A stretch of 64,000 bases of DNA, from positions 99,809-163,808 of the forward strand of contig JAJYGC010000005.1 in NCBI GenBank assembly GCA_021785195.1, given 5' to 3'. Origin of the DNA: Nitrospirota bacterium (GTDB lineage: Bacteria; Nitrospirota; Leptospirillia; Leptospirillales; Leptospirillaceae). Shown here piece by piece: positions 10,712-19,647 of this stretch. The translations under genes were made by a program, and so were the position numbers. A model generated the notes under the pieces. The model saw only the letters and a program-made list of their open reading frames with translations. It was not told the DNA's origin and made no database searches. Each line of letters starts with the position of its first letter. Position 1 is the first letter of the stretch.

Positions 10712-10770
10712 GGACAGAGTTTTGCGTTTTAGTCTGTTTAAACGGAAAAGTCAAAAGAGGATTCCCGCCG

Positions 10771-12153
10771 ATGGAACATCCCCACGAGATTCTTGTGATT
10801 GGGGCCGGGTCTGCTGGACGGTATGCGGCACGCGCTGCCGCTTTGCTGGGAAAAAAGGTGACCCTTGTCGAGTCCGGTCCTTTCGGCGGTCTTTGCATTC
10901 TCAAGGGTTGCATGCCCTCAAAGGCACTCCTGAGACCGGCACACATCCTTTATCAGGTCAATCACCATCTCCATGAAATGGGTCTCCGGCTTGAAGGAAA
11001 GGTATGGCCGGACATTCCCCAGATGATCCGCCAAAAAAATGCGATGATCCAGGAAATGGCGGATGATGCCCTCCATGGCATTGAAACCACCAAGGGGATC
11101 ACCCTGAAGAAAGGGAACTTCAGGTTCACGGGGCCTCACGCGGGCCAGCTGGACGGCACTCCCGTCACCTTTGAAAAAGCAGTCATTGCCACAGGCTCCA
11201 GAATCAAGATCCCCGCCATTCCCAGTCTCCAGAAAGAATGGATCCTGACCTCGGACAACGTACTCGATCTTGAAGAGCTGCCCCGATCCATCTTGGTAAT
11301 GGGAGGAGGCCCCGTTGGACTGGAGCTTGGACAATACCTGTCCCATCTTGGAGCCATCGTTTCACTCGTGGACACCAACATCAACTGGCACCCCCAGGTC
11401 GATCACACCCTTGGCAGAGCATATCTGGATGCGCTTGAATCGCAGGGAATGGCGATTTATCTTGGGATTCGGAAAGAAGAATTCATCATTCGAGGCAACA
11501 CCCCGATCTTTCGATTCCAGATCGCGGACAAACAACACGAGATCCCTTTTGACAAGGTCCTGGTCGCCACTGGACGAAAGCCGGACACAGAGTTTCTGAA
11601 CCTTCCGGCGGCCAATATCAATACTTCCCGACACGGCCATGTCCACGTGGACAATTTCCTGAGGACCTCCAATCCACAAATCTACGCCGCGGGGGATGTC
11701 ACCGGGATCCTGCCGGTCCTGAACCTTGCCACCTTTCAGGGTGAGCAGGCCGGTCGGAATGCCGCTCTCGCCACACCGGTCCCGGTCAGGGCGCCCCTCG
11801 TTCCCATTGCAATTTTCACCGAACCGGAATATGCCCGGGTTGGAATGACAGAAACCCAAGCCCACGAACGAAAAATCCCGGTTAAAACCGGGATGATTTC
11901 CTTTTCGGACTTAGGAAAGGCCATTGTCAACAGGCAGACCCAAGGGGGACTGAAAATCATCGCGCACGCCAAGACCCGCGAAATCCTTGGCGTGGAACTC
12001 TTCGGAACGGGCGCTTCCGATCTCATCCATACCCTGACCGTCGCCATGCATTTTCATTCGACCATAGATCAGTATCAGGAGATCCTGCACATCCATCCGA
12101 CTTTCTCAGAAATCTTCAAATACCTGATTGATGAGATGACCGATTCACTTTAA
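10771..12153 (+). CDS. Pyridine nucleotide-disulfide oxidoreductase (dihydrolipoamide dehydrogenase family)
   Basis: Class I FAD-dependent disulfide reductase. The FAD-binding GAGSAGRYAA motif lies at the N terminus; the redox-active pair is in CILKGCMPSK (CX4C), a second dinucleotide fold begins VMGGGPVGLELG, the second FAD motif YAAGDVTG is present, and the C-terminal interface domain has HIHPTFSE, carrying the expected His-Glu pair. All catalytic residues of a lipoamide dehydrogenase are therefore there, but no 2-oxoacid dehydrogenase, glycine-cleavage or mercury-resistance genes are adjacent, so the true substrate is open. It is a single-gene unit, convergent with the lytic transglycosylase gene and overlapping it by four bases at the stop codons. 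Confidence 0.87.
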   Translation: MEHPHEILVIGAGSAGRYAARAAALLGKKVTLVESGPFGGLCILKGCMPSKALLRPAHILYQVNHHLHEMGLRLEGKVWPDIPQMIRQKNAMIQEMADDALHGIETTKGITLKKGNFRFTGPHAGQLDGTPVTFEKAVIATGSRIKIPAIPSLQKEWILTSDNVLDLEELPRSILVMGGGPVGLELGQYLSHLGAIVSLVDTNINWHPQVDHTLGRAYLDALESQGMAIYLGIRKEEFIIRGNTPIFRFQIADKQHEIPFDKVLVATGRKPDTEFLNLPAANINTSRHGHVHVDNFLRTSNPQIYAAGDVTGILPVLNLATFQGEQAGRNAALATPVPVRAPLVPIAIFTEPEYARVGMTETQAHERKIPVKTGMISFSDLGKAIVNRQTQGGLKIIAHAKTREILGVELFGTGASDLIHTLTVAMHFHSTIDQYQEILHIHPTFSEIFKYLIDEMTDSL

Positions 12154-12854
12154 GGGATTTCCAGAGGCGGTTGTACGGGCCCAGCGGATTTGACCGACCG
12201 GCGCGAACGCTCCTTCAACGACATGAAGACAAGAAAAGCAATCTCATTTTTATAAATTCGATCCAGGTAGACTGACCTCGCCTCCCCCTTTCGGCCGCTG
12301 TACAAACCAATCCCCTTCGCCAGGTCATTTTTTTCAAGATCAAGGTCATGCTTCAGGATCATCATCCCAACATGAACATTGACCGGGATCTGGAACAGTT
12401 CCTCGGGATGGAGGGGAAGCAGTTTCCCCTCCTTCTTGCGAGCGAAGTACCTTCTCCAAAACGGAAAATGCACCTGAAACAACCCATAATCCTGGGAAGT
12501 CGCATTCAGTGCATCGGGATCAAATCCTGATTCCTGCTGGACCACCGCAACCGCGAGATAGATCGGAACATTCTGTTCCCCAGATTCTCCCAGCAGACTC
12601 CTTGAAATCCTGGCCCGGATGATGGAATTCATGGGAGTCCGGGAATGGAGGGCGATGTATTCGGACAGGAAATCGATCTGGGATTTGGACGATTCGATGG
12701 CCATTACCGATGGAGGCGGGAGAAATATTTCGGAAAAAGTGATGGTAAGGAACAGGACCGCTGGGAAAAAAAAGATGATCCGGGTCTTGAAAAAAAGAAA
12801 AGGCCCCGTTAAAACCAAGGCCTTTTCCAGTCGCGCAGCAATCCAATGGCTCAT
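12150..12854 (-). CDS. Lytic transglycosylase, SLT domain, exported
   Basis: Predicted peptidoglycan lytic transglycosylase (234 residues). After a basic N terminus and a long hydrophobic segment (IIFFFPAVLFLTITFSEIF) that should act as signal peptide or anchor, the SLT fold shows AVVQQESGFDPDALNATSQDYGLFQ: the glutamate of QQESGF is the expected catalytic acid and GLFQ the companion motif; GIGLYSG is the late motif. The ORF track starts inside erpA; ATG 12854, 31 bases after the erpA stop, is the first start that keeps the signal region, though no clear ribosome-binding site precedes it. A terminator-like hairpin sits inside its signal-encoding part. Confidence 0.82.
   Translation of the reverse strand: MSHWIAARLEKALVLTGPFLFFKTRIIFFFPAVLFLTITFSEIFLPPPSVMAIESSKSQIDFLSEYIALHSRTPMNSIIRARISRSLLGESGEQNVPIYLAVAVVQQESGFDPDALNATSQDYGLFQVHFPFWRRYFARKKEGKLLPLHPEELFQIPVNVHVGMMILKHDLDLEKNDLAKGIGLYSGRKGEARSVYLDRIYKNEIAFLVFMSLKERSRRSVKSAGPVQPPLEIP
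12798..12826 (-). terminator. Terminator-like hairpin inside the signal-encoding part of the transglycosylase gene
   Basis: On the minus strand AAAAGGCC and GGCCTTTT form an 8-bp stem around 13 bases and are followed by TTTTCTTTTTTT. It lies about 60-90 bases after the erpA stop and could terminate most erpA transcripts before the lytic transglycosylase. Confidence 0.55.
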
Positions 12855-12885
12855 GCCAGAACCAACAACCCTATCAATTAAGGGC

Positions 12886-13209
12886 TTAGGTCGAGAAGGA
12901 ACTCCCGCAACCGCAGGATGACTTGGCGTTGGGGTTTTTGATCGCAAAACCTGAACCATAGAGATTCTCAACATAATCGACTTCAGCGCCTTCGAGAAGG
13001 GGATAGCTCTGGGCATCGACAAACAGCTTCACTCCCCCTTCTTCCACGATCTGATCCATGTCTCCGGGAGCTTCCTCAAAGGCCATGCCATACTGGAACC
13101 CGTGGCAACCTCCGCCGGAAACATAAACCCGAAGGCCATAACCGGGCTTGTTCTCTGCAATCAGATATTCGGATACTTTTTCAATTGCCTTTTCTGTCAA
13201 TGTAATCAT
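12886..13209 (-). CDS. erpA: A-type iron-sulfur carrier (ErpA/IscA/HesB family)
   Basis: Carries or inserts Fe-S clusters into apoproteins. The three ligand cysteines are visible: GGGCHGFQY in mid-protein and SSCGCGSSF at the C terminus. The length of 107 residues is typical. The presence of many Fe-S proteins nearby (Rieske, ferredoxins, radical SAM) fits a housekeeping role, although they are not in the same operon. ErpA, IscA and SufA are hard to tell apart by sequence alone; the symbol is therefore provisional. Confidence 0.92.
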   Translation of the reverse strand: MITLTEKAIEKVSEYLIAENKPGYGLRVYVSGGGCHGFQYGMAFEEAPGDMDQIVEEGGVKLFVDAQSYPLLEGAEVDYVENLYGSGFAIKNPNAKSSCGCGSSFST

Positions 13210-13228
13210 ATGAATCCTCCCTTAAAAA

Positions 13229-13426
13229 TTAACTGTAGGCCATGATCTTTCTGTTGCGGCCGACAAGTGGCGCCGGACGGTTCTTGCGGTTTGACAATAT
13301 GACGGAGTCTACTATTTCTCCGCATAAAATGCACCGCCAGCCCCTGAAATTCATAAACCCCGTATCATCCCTCAAATCACTGAATTCCTCTTCGATCATC
13401 TCGTTCTGGCATCGCGGACAGTCCAT
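13229..13426 (-). CDS. Small zinc-ribbon-like protein
   Basis: A 65-residue protein with two CXXC knuckles, CPRC near the N terminus and CILC about 30 residues later, which should bind one zinc ion; function unknown. The start at ATG 13426 is well supported by AAGGAGGAAAAAG directly upstream, so the extra ten residues in the ORF track are dropped. It ends 19 bases before erpA and probably shares its transcript. A TATACT -10 element (13475-13480) flanked by two copies of TGGCATA lies upstream. Confidence 0.72.
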   Translation of the reverse strand: MDCPRCQNEMIEEEFSDLRDDTGFMNFRGWRCILCGEIVDSVILSNRKNRPAPLVGRNRKIMAYS

Positions 13427-13467
13427 CTTTTTCCTCCTTGTCCTCATTGAGATCACTTGGGATCCCC

Positions 13468-13499
13468 TATGCCAAGTATAAACAGCAATAGTTATGCCA
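13468..13499 (-). promoter_or_regulatory. Candidate promoter with flanking TGGCATA direct repeats
   Basis: On the minus strand a TATACT -10 box (13475-13480) lies between two identical TGGCATA heptamers (13468-13474 and 13493-13499) spaced 25 bases apart, upstream of the zinc-ribbon/erpA genes. No good -35 box is visible, which would suit an activator-dependent promoter. This is an inference. Confidence 0.35.
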
Positions 13500-13564
13500 G
13501 ATAGGCGAAATAGAGTGTTTTCTGACCGGATCTTTTTTTTCCCTTTAACGGCCTCCCAAAATTC

Positions 13565-13599
13565 GTTTCATAATGAAACACTCACAGGACAGACTGTCC
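13565..13599. repeat. Two adjacent perfect palindromes
   Basis: GTTTCATAATGAAAC (13565-13579) and GGACAGACTGTCC (13587-13599) are perfect inverted repeats with one-base centres, separated by seven bases. They lie just past the stop of the 41-residue membrane peptide and upstream of the zinc-ribbon gene. They may be operator sites or a 3'-end structure; no T-run follows directly. Confidence 0.6.
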
Positions 13600-13614
13600 C
13601 AAATGGAACAGGTT

Positions 13615-13740
13615 TCAGGGATTGCCCATCGCCCTGTGATAAAGAGTAAAGCCAAAATAGGCATTTGCCAGAATAACCAGTGTGGGAACCAGAATGACCA
13701 GAACAAATACAATGATTGTCACCCGCTTTTTAAGGTCCAC
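13615..13740 (-). CDS. 41-residue single-span membrane peptide downstream of greA
   Basis: Too short for the ORF track. A GTG start at 13740 is preceded by GGAGGA four bases upstream. The product starts with a basic MDLKKR segment, then a strongly hydrophobic span (VTIIVFVLVILVPTLVILA), and ends in YHRAMGNP. It begins 27 bases after the greA stop in the same direction, so it is likely co-transcribed. The good ribosome-binding site and the positive-inside membrane pattern support a real gene. Its function is unknown. Confidence 0.62.
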   Translation of the reverse strand: MDLKKRVTIIVFVLVILVPTLVILANAYFGFTLYHRAMGNP

Positions 13741-13767
13741 ACGCTCCTCCGACAATCACTTCTGACT

Positions 13768-14250
13768 CTATCCCGACACTTCGTAGCAGATTTCCGCAAT
13801 CGTGTACTGAACCTCTCCTGAAGGAACCCGTATCGTGATCGTTTCACCTTCCGACCTGCCGATCAGGGCTTTCCCCACCGGAGAATGCACAGAGATCCGT
13901 CCCGCCTTGAGGTCTGACTCTTCCTGACCCACAAGGGTATAACGTTTTTCTTCCTTTGAGTCCACGGGAACAAGCCGGACTGTCGCACCAAAAGTGATCC
14001 GGGTGGGATCCTGATGGGCCGAAGAAACAACAATTGCAGAAGCCAGCTTGGATTCAAGCTCCTTGATGCGCGAGTTGATAAAACCTTGCCGCTCCTTGGC
14101 CGCATGATATTCCGCATTCTCGGAAAGATCACCGTGAGCCCGGGCCTCAGCAATGTCCTGAATGTTTTTGGGACGGTCCACATGCTTAAGCCGTTCAAGT
14201 TCTTCCTTGAGTTTTTCATATCCGGATTTTGTCATCGGAACTTGATTCAT
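13768..14250 (-). CDS. greA: Transcription elongation factor GreA
   Basis: Rescues backtracked RNA polymerase by stimulating transcript cleavage. The N-terminal coiled coil (from MTKSGYEKLKEELERLKHVDRPKN) includes the tip region with the acidic pair in HGDLSENAEYHAAKE, and the C-terminal FKBP-like domain ends with SPVGKALIGRSEGE and the usual PSGEVQYTI. At 160 residues it is standard. GGAG lies about seven bases before the ATG, and a good promoter sits across the carB stop codon. Confidence 0.96.
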   Translation of the reverse strand: MNQVPMTKSGYEKLKEELERLKHVDRPKNIQDIAEARAHGDLSENAEYHAAKERQGFINSRIKELESKLASAIVVSSAHQDPTRITFGATVRLVPVDSKEEKRYTLVGQEESDLKAGRISVHSPVGKALIGRSEGETITIRVPSGEVQYTIAEICYEVSG

Positions 14251-14298
14251 TCACACACTCCAACCTGTTTCAACACCAGTTTCCCTCGCCCTTTAGAC

Positions 14299-14327
14299 AG
14301 TATAACCGAAGGAAATGCTCCTCTCAA
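14299..14327 (-). promoter_or_regulatory. Promoter for greA
   Basis: On the minus strand TTGAGA (14327-14322), 17 bases, TATACT (14304-14299). The -35 box overlaps the carB stop codon, so greA can be expressed apart from the pyrimidine genes. Confidence 0.7.
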
Positions 14328-17300
14328 GGCAACAAGGGAGATGATTTTCTGAAAATTTCCTGAAGGGATAAGACCTCAGGTTCCTTTTCCCCCCCGATCT
14401 CACCCGAAAGGGCCAGAGAAACCGCTTTTGCCCCGGCAACGGTAGTATAGTAAGGGATGTTCCTGAGCAAGGTCTCACGCCGGATCGAAAGGGAATCTTT
14501 TTGGGCAGCCCTTCCGGCAACGGTATTGATGACCAGCTGGATTTCACCGTTCTTGATTTGGTCGACCACATGTGGGCGGCCTTCCTTGACCTTGAGCACC
14601 TCCTCAACGGCAATGCCCTCCCCCTCCAGAAACAGGCGGGTTCCATGAGTGGCCACGATCCGAAATCCGAGAGAGGCCAACGTTTGGGCAACAGGACCAA
14701 TCGCGGCCTTGTCCTGATCGCTTACGCTGATGAAAACGGTTCCTGAGCGCGGTAAGGTCATTCCTGCCGCCTCCTGGGCATCCAGAAAGGCCTTTCCGAA
14801 CTTTTCCCCAATTCCCATAACCTCTCCGGTCGATTTCATCTCCGGACCCAGCAATGTATCCACCCCCTGGAATTTCCGAAATGGGAATACGGCTTCCTTG
14901 ACGGAAACATAGTGGTGAGTCGGGGCAGATTCCAGAAGGCCCAACTCCTTGAGCGAAGCGCCGAGCAAAATCCGCATGGCCATTTTGGCGATCGGGATCC
15001 CGATTGACTTGCTGACGAATGGGACTGTCCGGGAGGCCCTCGGATTGACCTCCAATACATAAACTGTTTCATTTTGAACAGCAAACTGAATGTTCATCAA
15101 TCCTCGAACCCCCATGAACAACCCGAGTTTTCGCGTCTCCTCACGAATCCTGGACAAAACGTGGGGAGAGAGATTCAGGGGGGGAAGAAAGCAGGCCGAG
15201 TCTCCAGAGTGGATCCCGGCCTCTTCGATATGCTCCAGAATACCGGCTACAAAGACATCCTCACCATCACACAGGGCATCTACATCAACCTCTGTGGCTT
15301 GACCGATAAAGGAATCGATCAGGAGGGGGAAGCGAAAATCCAGGGAAATGACTCTTTTCAGATATTCCGTCAGACCTTCATCATCATACAAAATCTCCAT
15401 CGCCTCTCCACCCAGCACATAGGATGGTCGAATCAGAAGGGGAAATCCGATGGTTTTCGCAAGCGTTCCCGCCTCTTCAATCGAATGGGCCAGCGCACTG
15501 GCCGGTTGCCTGAGGCCCAGCTCTTCGATGACTGCCCGAAAGCGTTCCCGGTCTTCAGCAAGGTCGGTCATGTCGGGTTGGGTTCCCAAAATGGGAATTC
15601 CAAGTTCGGCAAGCTTGCCTGCCAGTCGAAGAGGGGTTTGTCCTCCAAACTGGACCACGACACCCATCGGGTTTTCTTTTTCCAGAATTCCCAGAACATC
15701 TTCCAGGGTCAGCGGGTCAAAATACAGTCGGTCCGAAAGATCAAAGTCAGTTGATACTGTTTCCGGATTGCAGTTGATCATCACCGCTTCGATGCCGTGT
15801 TCCCGCAATGCCATGACTCCATGAACACAGCAATAGTCGAATTCAACGCCCTGTCCAATCCGATTCGGACCGGAACCCAGAATCACAACCGATCTTCGAG
15901 ACCCCGGGGTTGGGGTGACTTCATCCCTCCCTCCATAGGTACCATAGAGGTAAGGAGTTCGGGCTTCAAACTCTGCAGCACAGGTATCCACATGGCGATG
16001 ATGAAGAAGAATCCCTCTCCTGAGTCGCATTTCCCGAATTATTTCCTCATCTTGGTCCAGCAAGTGGGAAAGGGCCCGGTCTGAAAATCCATTCCGCTTG
16101 GCCGATATCAAAAGCTGTTCGGGGAAAAGGGCAGGCGGCTCCCCCTTGTATTGCTGAATGGTCCGCTCAAGCAGAATCAGCTCCAGAATTTCACGCAGAA
16201 ACCACGGGTCAATTCCGGTCCATTCATTGATTTTCTCCAACGGGAATCCCCGCCTGAACGCTTCGGCAACCGCCTGTATGCGGGTATCGACCGGGGATTT
16301 CAGGATCTGGGCGACGTCTTCCGGATCGTTTGGCAAGTCAATCGGCATCAGGCCATAAGAATTATTTTCCAGGGAACGGAGCGCTTTCAGGAAAGCTTCC
16401 TTGAAATTGTGACCGATGCCCATGACCTCACCGACCGACTGCATCTGGGGACCGAGCACCCGGGAAACCTGCGGAAACTTCTCGAAGTGAAATCTGGGCA
16501 CCTTGACCACCACATAATCAAGGGAAGGCTCAAAAGATGCGGGGGTCGTTCCGGTAATATCATTTACGATTTCATCAAGCGTGTACCCGATCGCCACCTT
16601 TGTTGCAACACGAGCGATCGGAAATCCGGTCGCCTTGGAAGCCAGGGCAGAACTTCGGGAAACACGGGGGTTCATCTCGATGACAACAAACCGTCCCGTT
16701 TCCGGATGAACGGCAAACTGGACATTCGACCCTCCCGTCTCTACCCCCACTTCCCGCAAGACAGCAATGGAAGCGTTTCGGAGAACCTGAAACTCCCTGT
16801 CCGTGAGGGTCATCGCGGGTGCCACAGTGATGCTGTCTCCTGTATGAACTCCCATCGGGTCAAGATTTTCAATCGAACAAACAATAATCGCATTGTCCTT
16901 GCGGTCCCGGACGACTTCCAGCTCGAATTCCTTCCAGCCAAGGAGAGATTCTTCCACAAGGACCTCATGGACCGGACTCATCTCAAGACCGACCAGAAGA
17001 CGTTGCTCGAATTCTTCCCGGTTATAGACCACCCCCCCGCCTGATCCCCCCAGTGTAAAGGAGGGCCGGATCATGAGGGGAAAACTGAATTCAGCAAGAA
17101 CCCGACGGGCCTCATCAAGGGAATGGACGACATAACTCCTGGGACTGGCCAGGCCGATCGATTCCATCGCTTTTTTGAACAGCCCGCGGTCCTCCGCTTT
17201 CCGGATGGTTTCCACCGACGTGCCGATCAGTTCAATGCCAAGACGGGAAAGGACTCCCGCATCCGAAAGGGCCACGGAAAGATTCAGGGCAGTCTGGCCT

Positions 17301-17572
17301 CCCATGGTCGGAAGGATCGCATCCGGACGATCTTTTTCCAGAACCTTTTCCACCGCTTCAAGGGTCAATGGAACCATGTAGGTGGCATCCGACAACTCCG
17401 GATCCGTCATGATGGTCGCCGGATTCGAATTGACGAGGGACACCTCGTATCCCTCCTCCTTCAGCGCCCGGACCGCCTGCGTTCCAGAATAATCAAACTC
17501 ACCAGCCTGTCCGATCACTATCGGGCCAGAACCAATGATCAGAATCCTCTTCAGATCCGTACGTCTAGGCAA
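14324..17572 (-). CDS. carB: Carbamoyl-phosphate synthase large subunit
   Basis: Makes carbamoyl phosphate for pyrimidines and arginine from bicarbonate, ammonia and two ATP. Two homologous ATP-grasp halves are obvious: the first opens with [22 protein letters not shown], the second with [21 protein letters not shown]; a C-terminal MGS-like allosteric domain follows. The ORF track start is too long. The TTG at 17572, five bases after GGGGAG, gives 1082 residues starting LPRRTDLKR, matching the family start. It overlaps the radical SAM gene by eight bases. Confidence 0.96.
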   Translation of the reverse strand: MPRRTDLKRILIIGSGPIVIGQAGEFDYSGTQAVRALKEEGYEVSLVNSNPATIMTDPELSDATYMVPLTLEAVEKVLEKDRPDAILPTMGGQTALNLSVALSDAGVLSRLGIELIGTSVETIRKAEDRGLFKKAMESIGLASPRSYVVHSLDEARRVLAEFSFPLMIRPSFTLGGSGGGVVYNREEFEQRLLVGLEMSPVHEVLVEESLLGWKEFELEVVRDRKDNAIIVCSIENLDPMGVHTGDSITVAPAMTLTDREFQVLRNASIAVLREVGVETGGSNVQFAVHPETGRFVVIEMNPRVSRSSALASKATGFPIARVATKVAIGYTLDEIVNDITGTTPASFEPSLDYVVVKVPRFHFEKFPQVSRVLGPQMQSVGEVMGIGHNFKEAFLKALRSLENNSYGLMPIDLPNDPEDVAQILKSPVDTRIQAVAEAFRRGFPLEKINEWTGIDPWFLREILELILLERTIQQYKGEPPALFPEQLLISAKRNGFSDRALSHLLDQDEEIIREMRLRRGILLHHRHVDTCAAEFEARTPYLYGTYGGRDEVTPTPGSRRSVVILGSGPNRIGQGVEFDYCCVHGVMALREHGIEAVMINCNPETVSTDFDLSDRLYFDPLTLEDVLGILEKENPMGVVVQFGGQTPLRLAGKLAELGIPILGTQPDMTDLAEDRERFRAVIEELGLRQPASALAHSIEEAGTLAKTIGFPLLIRPSYVLGGEAMEILYDDEGLTEYLKRVISLDFRFPLLIDSFIGQATEVDVDALCDGEDVFVAGILEHIEEAGIHSGDSACFLPPLNLSPHVLSRIREETRKLGLFMGVRGLMNIQFAVQNETVYVLEVNPRASRTVPFVSKSIGIPIAKMAMRILLGASLKELGLLESAPTHHYVSVKEAVFPFRKFQGVDTLLGPEMKSTGEVMGIGEKFGKAFLDAQEAAGMTLPRSGTVFISVSDQDKAAIGPVAQTLASLGFRIVATHGTRLFLEGEGIAVEEVLKVKEGRPHVVDQIKNGEIQLVINTVAGRAAQKDSLSIRRETLLRNIPYYTTVAGAKAVSLALSGEIGGEKEPEVLSLQEIFRKSSPLLP

Positions 17573-18560
17573 TTTTTCTCCCCGATTCCGTTTCCGGGAT
17601 TTCTGCCGGTTCCGAGGCAGAAGGATCCCTCCACTCCGAATCAAACTCTTGCACATAACCTTCCATCAGGTTCTCTTGAAAAAGAATCTCAAGGGCCTGA
17701 TCATATTCCTCTTCCGTGATTCGCCTTGCGAGAAGAGGCTTCCTCATAGACCGATTGGTTGGAAAATATTGGGCCATCAATGATACAGTCGCCTCAGTTC
17801 CAACCTCCCGGGCGATAAATTTTGCCGTTTCATCCCAGCCGCCCAATCCATTCGGCATAATCAGGTGCCGGATCATCAACCCCTTCCGGGCGATGCCCTC
17901 CCCATCAAGGACAAGCCTGCCCACCTGACGGAACATTTCCTTCACCGCCGCCCTGTTGGCAGCCACGTAGGAATCTGCCTTGGAAATCCTTCTCGCCCAC
18001 AAATCGTCACTGTACTTCATGTCCGGAAGGTAGATGTCCACCCATCCTTCAAGGAGCCGCAACATGGGAATGGAATCGTACCCGTTCGAATTGTAGACAA
18101 CAGGAACCTTGAGGCCCCACTGCCTGGCAAGGACCAGACTGTGCAAGACAGGAGGAACAATATGGCTAGGGGTGACGAGGTTGATGTTATGGGCTCCGCG
18201 TTTTTCGAGGTCAAGATAGATTTCGGCCAGTTTCTCGGGAGTGACTGGCTTTCCGTAATCCATCTGGCTGATCGGGAAGTTCTGGCAGAAATCGCAGCTC
18301 AGATTGCAGGCCGCGAAGAATACTGTCCCGGAGCCACGGGTGCCTACGAGAGGGGGTTCTTCACCAAAGTGAACATTATGGGCGGACAGGACGGGAAAAA
18401 CTCCGGTCCGGCAGGTTCCCATCTCCCCTTCGAGGCGATTGACTCCACAGTTTCGCGGACATACGGAACAGGAGGCATAAGCGAGATAGGCACTCTCCAC
18501 AACGTTCCGCACCCCGTCACCTTTGATCCCTGTCAGGTCGGGACTGCCTTCACCCACCAT
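17565..18560 (-). CDS. Radical SAM protein, PflX / AmmeMemoRadiSam-like activase family
   Basis: Predicted radical S-adenosylmethionine enzyme related to pyruvate formate-lyase-activating enzymes. The 4Fe-4S motif is [12 protein letters not shown] (CX3CX2C), with an N-terminal cysteine pair region ([12 protein letters not shown]) and a later [10 protein letters not shown] block typical of COG1313. ATG 18560 is preferred: AGGGGA lies five bases upstream and the start overlaps the carA stop by 11 bases. No glycyl radical enzyme is nearby, so its target is unknown. Being locked by overlaps between carA and carB, it must be translated with them. Confidence 0.85.
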   Translation of the reverse strand: MVGEGSPDLTGIKGDGVRNVVESAYLAYASCSVCPRNCGVNRLEGEMGTCRTGVFPVLSAHNVHFGEEPPLVGTRGSGTVFFAACNLSCDFCQNFPISQMDYGKPVTPEKLAEIYLDLEKRGAHNINLVTPSHIVPPVLHSLVLARQWGLKVPVVYNSNGYDSIPMLRLLEGWVDIYLPDMKYSDDLWARRISKADSYVAANRAAVKEMFRQVGRLVLDGEGIARKGLMIRHLIMPNGLGGWDETAKFIAREVGTEATVSLMAQYFPTNRSMRKPLLARRITEEEYDQALEILFQENLMEGYVQEFDSEWRDPSASEPAEIPETESGRKIA

Positions 18561-19647
18561 GGGTTCCCCTGGAGATGATCTGCATGAATTCCTCAAAGAC
18601 AGGATGGGCATCGGTCGGTCCAGGGGCGGCTTCTGGATGGAACTGGACAGACAGGATGGGAGTGTTCGAAAACCTGACCCCTTCAAGAGATCCGTCATAA
18701 AGGCTCCTGAACCAGATATTGCACCCCTCCGGAAGCGTGTTTTCATCCACCGCGTAATTATGGTTCTGGGAGGTGATCCATACCCTGCGGGTCCTGATGT
18801 CCACAACAGGATGATTCACTCCATGATGGCCAAACGGAAGCTTGTAGGTCTTGGCCCCGGAAGCGAGACACAATAGCTGGTGGCCCAGGCAGATTCCCAG
18901 AATGGGAATCCGACCCAGGAGCCCACGAATTTCTGAGATGATTCCGGTCAATCGGGAAGGGTCACCGGGACCATTGGAGAGGACCACTCCGTCCGGACGG
19001 CTTTCCAGAACATGCTGCGCACGGGTATCGGGGGGAACCACCCTGACCTGGGCCCCGGCGAGCTCCAATTGCCCAATGATCGACCCCTTGGCCCCAAAAT
19101 CGTAGACAACGACCTTGATCCCGCCCGTGCCCCCTTGCAACCTTTCCGGAAGAGCCGTTCCCGTCACGCGGGAGACAAGGTCCTGGGATTCGATCGAAGG
19201 CACGTCATTGGCCAGTCGCAATAGCTTTTCCCGGTCTTCTACCTCAGTGGTCAAAACCCCCCTGAGAACGCCCGATCTCCTGAGATGGATGGTCAGCGCA
19301 CGGGTATCGATCCCAGTTGCGGCGACCGTGTGCTGGGACGTCAGGTATTCAGGCAGGGAAAGACGGCTTCGGTGATGGGAGGGGGTGGGACACATTTCTG
19401 CCGTTACGAAACCCGATAGGTGGACCCTCCCCGACTCGGAATCCTTCAGGTTGATGCCGGTATTTCCAATCATCGGTGATGTCATCACCACAATCTGTCC
19501 GGCATAGGACGGATCGGTCAGGACTTCCTCATACCCTGCCATGGCAGTATTGAACACCACTTCTCCACTCACTGTTCCGGGGATCCCTGTGGAAACTCCC
19601 TTGAAGACCATTCCATCCTCAAGCGCCAACCAGATCAAATCCTGCAT
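18550..19647 (-). CDS. carA: Carbamoyl-phosphate synthase small subunit
   Basis: Glutamine amidotransferase subunit that feeds ammonia to CarB. The N-terminal domain is typical (LALEDGMVFKG, GEVVFNTAMAGYEEVLTDPSY), and the class I amidotransferase domain has the nucleophile in LGICLGHQLLCLA, the conserved FGHHGVNHPV segment and VQFHPEAAPGP. The track's first codon is TTG; I use the ATG at 19647, which shares one base with the pyrC stop (TGATG). The 365-residue length is normal. Confidence 0.96.
   Translation of the reverse strand: MQDLIWLALEDGMVFKGVSTGIPGTVSGEVVFNTAMAGYEEVLTDPSYAGQIVVMTSPMIGNTGINLKDSESGRVHLSGFVTAEMCPTPSHHRSRLSLPEYLTSQHTVAATGIDTRALTIHLRRSGVLRGVLTTEVEDREKLLRLANDVPSIESQDLVSRVTGTALPERLQGGTGGIKVVVYDFGAKGSIIGQLELAGAQVRVVPPDTRAQHVLESRPDGVVLSNGPGDPSRLTGIISEIRGLLGRIPILGICLGHQLLCLASGAKTYKLPFGHHGVNHPVVDIRTRRVWITSQNHNYAVDENTLPEGCNIWFRSLYDGSLEGVRFSNTPILSVQFHPEAAPGPTDAHPVFEEFMQIISRGTHGG

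Larger units (their letters stand above)
10433..10770 (-). promoter_or_regulatory. glnA leader/control region
   Basis: Intergenic region without a gene. Reading toward glnA it holds a consensus sigma-70 promoter (10604-10632), a short transcribed stretch, an intrinsic terminator (10530-10560) and then about 95 bases before the glnA start with a hairpin over the ribosome-binding site. No convincing sigma-54 -24/-12 element was found. A divergent promoter candidate for the flavoprotein lies at 10683-10711. Confidence 0.7.

Noticed and set aside
13573-13821. 82-residue plus-strand frame overlapping the greA end
   Set aside because: No ribosome-binding site or motif; it runs antisense to greA and to the better supported 41-residue membrane peptide.
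15074-17044. Plus-strand frames of 226 and 297 residues opposite carB
   Set aside because: Shadow frames of a highly conserved 1082-residue enzyme; no domain or start signal.
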